From NCBI GenBank assembly GCA_009839925.1, contig VXOS01000017.1, positions 1 to 35,260 on the forward strand: a DNA stretch of 35,260 bases. Reading direction: 5' to 3'. Each line of letters opens with the position of its first letter. Position 1 is the stretch's first letter. Position numbers and translations under genes: made by a program. The DNA comes from Chloroflexota bacterium. Its GTDB lineage: Bacteria; Chloroflexota; Dehalococcoidia; UBA2979. Shown piece after piece: positions 33,405 through 35,260 of this stretch. Under the pieces are notes generated by a model. That model did no database searches, was not told where the DNA came from, and saw only the letters and a program-made list of their open reading frames with translations.

Positions 33405-34015
33405 GCGCGCCCGTCCATGGGCTCGTCCTCGCGGCGGGCAGCTCCAGCCGCCTCGGCCAGCCGAAACAGCTCCTCCCCTACCGCGACACGATCCTCGTCG
33501 ACTGGGTCGTGCGCACCGTCGAGGCGGCCTCGAGCCTCGATCACGTAACCGTCGTGCTCGGCGGAGCCTCGTCCGAGGTACGCCCGCAACTCACGCTCGG
33601 GCGGGCGCAGGTCGTCGAGAACCCCGACTACGAGGACGGCTGCTCGTCCTCCTACCAGGCCGGGCTCGCCGCGCTGCACCCGGAGGCTGCGGCCGTGGTT
33701 GTCACGCTCGGCGATCAGCCGGGCGTGGAGACGGAGGACATCGACCGCCTCGTGGCCGAATGGCGGCGGACGGGCGGACGGATCATGGCCGTCTCCTACC
33801 AGGGTGAGCGAGGCCACCCGCTGCTCTTCTCGCGCGAGCTGTTCGGCCTCCTGCACGAGCTGCACGGGGACAAGGCCGCCTGGAAGATCCTCGACCGCCA
33901 CCCGGACTGGATCGACGACGTCGAGGTGGACCGGCCGCTCCCGCGCGACGTGGACACCTGGCGGGACTACGAGGCAGTGCGAGCCGACTCCGGCCCGCGG
34001 GCCGCGCGGCCCTGA
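33401..34015 (+). CDS. MobA/MocA-like molybdenum cofactor nucleotidyltransferase
   Basis: 204 residues. LVLAAGSSSRLGQPKQLLPYRDTIL is the NTP-transferase signature, VTLGDQPGVETEDIDRL the metal-binding region and GHPLLFSRELFGLL a family segment of MocA. MocA joins CMP to molybdopterin to form molybdopterin cytosine dinucleotide, the cofactor form found in CO dehydrogenase. ATG overlaps the stop of the XdhC-YHS gene, so production is coupled. It is 25 bases upstream of the second XdhC. Confidence 0.9.
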   Translation: MSAPVHGLVLAAGSSSRLGQPKQLLPYRDTILVDWVVRTVEAASSLDHVTVVLGGASSEVRPQLTLGRAQVVENPDYEDGCSSSYQAGLAALHPEAAAVVVTLGDQPGVETEDIDRLVAEWRRTGGRIMAVSYQGERGHPLLFSRELFGLLHELHGDKAAWKILDRHPDWIDDVEVDRPLPRDVDTWRDYEAVRADSGPRAARP

Positions 34016-34040
34016 CGCCTCCGCGCGCCGGAGCGAGCCG

Positions 34041-35090
34041 ATGCGGGACGTGCTGGACGATCTGGACCGCTGGCAACGCCAGTCCGAGCAGGTCGCCATC
34101 GCGACGCTGACCGAGGTGCGCGGCTCCGCGCCCCGGCTGCCGGGCGCGCGCTTCTGCGCGACCCGCTCCGGCGAGGTCAGCGGCTCCGTCAGCGGCGGCT
34201 GCATCGAGGCCGACCTCTTCGAGCACGCCATGCAGGTGCTGGACGGCGAGCGGCCGGCGGTCGTGCAGTACGGCATCTCCGATGAGCTCGCCTTCGAGGT
34301 CGGCCTCAGTTGCGGCGGGGAGATCGAGGTGCTCGTCGAGCCGTTCCGGTCCGACGCCGTCTGGGAGGCGCTGCGCGAGGCGCTGATCGGCCAGCGCTCC
34401 GCCGTGCTCGCGGTCGGCCTCGAACCGACCTCGATCGCGGCGCGGCGCATGGTCGTCTTCGAGGACGGCGCGACGACCGGCAGCATCGGCGCGGACCTCG
34501 ACGGCGCGATCGCCGAGCAAGCCAACGGCCTGCTGCAGGCAGGCGGCACGCGCAGGTTGACGCTCGGCGAGCCGGGCGAGGGGCGCGTCGTCTTCCTCGA
34601 GGCGTTCCGGCCGCCGCCGCACCTCTTCCTGCTGGGCGCAGCCTTCGCCGGTCCCCCGCTGGCGCGAATGGCGAGCGAGGCGGGCTTCCACGTCACGGTC
34701 GTCGACCCGCGCTCCGCGTTCGCGACGCGCGAGCGCTTCCCCAGCGCGGACGAGCTGATCGTCGGTTGGCCCAACGAGGCGATCGAGGCGGCCGATCTCG
34801 GGCCGCACGCCTACATCGTGATGCTGCTGCACGACGAGAAGTTCGACGTGCCGGCGCTGGTCCCGGCGCTGCGCTCGGAGGCGGGCTACATCGGCGTGAT
34901 GGGGAGCCGCCGCACGCACGAGCGGCGGCTGGAGCAGCTGCGCGAACAGGGCTGCGACGACGAGGCGCTCTCGAGGCTGCGCGCGCCGATCGGGCTCGAC
35001 ATCGGCGGCCGCGAGCCGGCGGAGATCGCGGTCTCGATCCTCGCGGAGATGCTCGCGGTCCGCTACGGCCGCGATCCGCGCGGCGCGTAG
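34041..35090 (+). CDS. XdhC/CoxI-family molybdenum enzyme maturation protein
   Basis: 349 residues, a full XdhC. The N-terminal domain has VRGSAPRLPGARF, GSVSGGCIEADLFEHA and GLSCGGEIEVLVEPF; the C-terminal Rossmann domain has HLFLLGAAFAGPPLARMASEAGFHVTVVDPR, MLLHDEKFDVPAL and GYIGVMGSRRTHERRLEQL and ends PIGLDIGGREPAEIAVSILAEMLAVR. It would protect and deliver sulfurated molybdenum cofactor to CO dehydrogenase. Unlike the XdhC two genes upstream it has the canonical SGGC and no added domain; two XdhC-type proteins in one cox locus suggest divided roles. Later cox genes (coxD, coxE) would lie beyond the contig end. Confidence 0.92.
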   Translation: MRDVLDDLDRWQRQSEQVAIATLTEVRGSAPRLPGARFCATRSGEVSGSVSGGCIEADLFEHAMQVLDGERPAVVQYGISDELAFEVGLSCGGEIEVLVEPFRSDAVWEALREALIGQRSAVLAVGLEPTSIAARRMVVFEDGATTGSIGADLDGAIAEQANGLLQAGGTRRLTLGEPGEGRVVFLEAFRPPPHLFLLGAAFAGPPLARMASEAGFHVTVVDPRSAFATRERFPSADELIVGWPNEAIEAADLGPHAYIVMLLHDEKFDVPALVPALRSEAGYIGVMGSRRTHERRLEQLREQGCDDEALSRLRAPIGLDIGGREPAEIAVSILAEMLAVRYGRDPRGA

Positions 35091-35260
35091 CGCCCCTCCG
35101 ATCCCCTCTCCCCTGGCGTGTCTGTGTGGGGGGCTGCGCCCCCCCGCCCCCCGTGGGCGGGGTGGTTTACACATGGGGCGCGGCCGGCGGGGGTACGCGG
35201 GGTGGTGGGGGTGGGGGGCGGGTGAGTTAAAAAAAAAGGGGGGGGGGGGGGGGGGGGGGG
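35091..35260. other. Repeat fragment followed by low-complexity contig end
   Basis: CCGATCCCCTCTCCCC at 35098-35113 matches the start of the palindromic repeat at 12599-12614 and directly follows the xdhC stop, as the first copy follows another gene. From about 35115 on the sequence degenerates into G-runs ending in a G homopolymer, which is best explained as an assembly or sequencing artefact. Confidence 0.65.

Overview
This is a GC-rich bacterial contig from an aerobic, metabolically flexible chemoorganotroph. I recognise 38 protein-coding genes and no rRNA, tRNA, CRISPR array or insertion sequence. GTG starts are frequent, many genes overlap by 1-4 bases, and the mix of class III CoA-transferases, acyl-CoA-dehydrogenase-like flavoproteins, form I CO dehydrogenase and a stand-alone ferredoxin-thioredoxin reductase catalytic chain suggests Chloroflexota, or less likely a deep actinobacterial lineage. 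That placement is inference; no marker gene in the window settles it. The first ~75 and last ~150 bases are low-complexity and look like assembly or read-end artefacts.

Layout. Bases 1-4763: a tandem class III CoA-transferase (minus) faces a succinate/malate-type CoA ligase operon (sucC, sucD, small 4Fe-4S ferredoxin). Bases 4764-8065: a small unknown protein and a dCTP-deaminase-like protein of lower GC, ferritin, two unknown proteins and rpiB. Bases 8088-10868: methylsuccinyl-CoA dehydrogenase and mesaconyl-CoA hydratase, two signature steps of the ethylmalonyl-CoA pathway. Bases 10943-14741: a small unknown protein, two D-2-hydroxyacid dehydrogenases, a thioredoxin-fold [2Fe-2S] ferredoxin and an HpcH/HpaI aldolase, with a nested palindromic repeat between the convergent genes.

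Bases 14859-15302 hold the most striking item: a ferredoxin-thioredoxin reductase catalytic chain whose CHC-motif active-site cysteine is encoded by an in-frame TGA. The remaining 53 codons stay open and match the family C-terminus, and a SECIS-like hairpin with an AGGUCU apical loop lies 17 bases downstream of the TGA. I read it as a selenoprotein. Thioredoxin (trxA), the natural partner of this enzyme, is encoded ~0.7 kb away.

Bases 16421-23274: plsX and a methyltransferase (minus), then a plus-strand S-adenosylmethionine turnover group (apt, mtnP, a GNAT protein, ahcY, metK). Together these would salvage methylthioadenosine and S-adenosylhomocysteine and remake S-adenosylmethionine. A NYN-domain protein of lower GC follows, then a sugar-phosphate nucleotidyltransferase overlapping a phosphohexomutase, and a flavin-monooxygenase-like acyl-CoA dehydrogenase homologue.

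Bases 28011-35090 are an aerobic CO dehydrogenase locus: coxG (minus), then coxM-coxS-coxL. CoxL has the form I active-site loop AYRCSFR. Maturation genes follow: an XdhC/CoxF-type protein fused to a YHS metal-binding domain, a MobA/MocA-like nucleotidyltransferase and a second XdhC. The cell probably combines CO oxidation for energy with acyl-CoA-based carbon assimilation.
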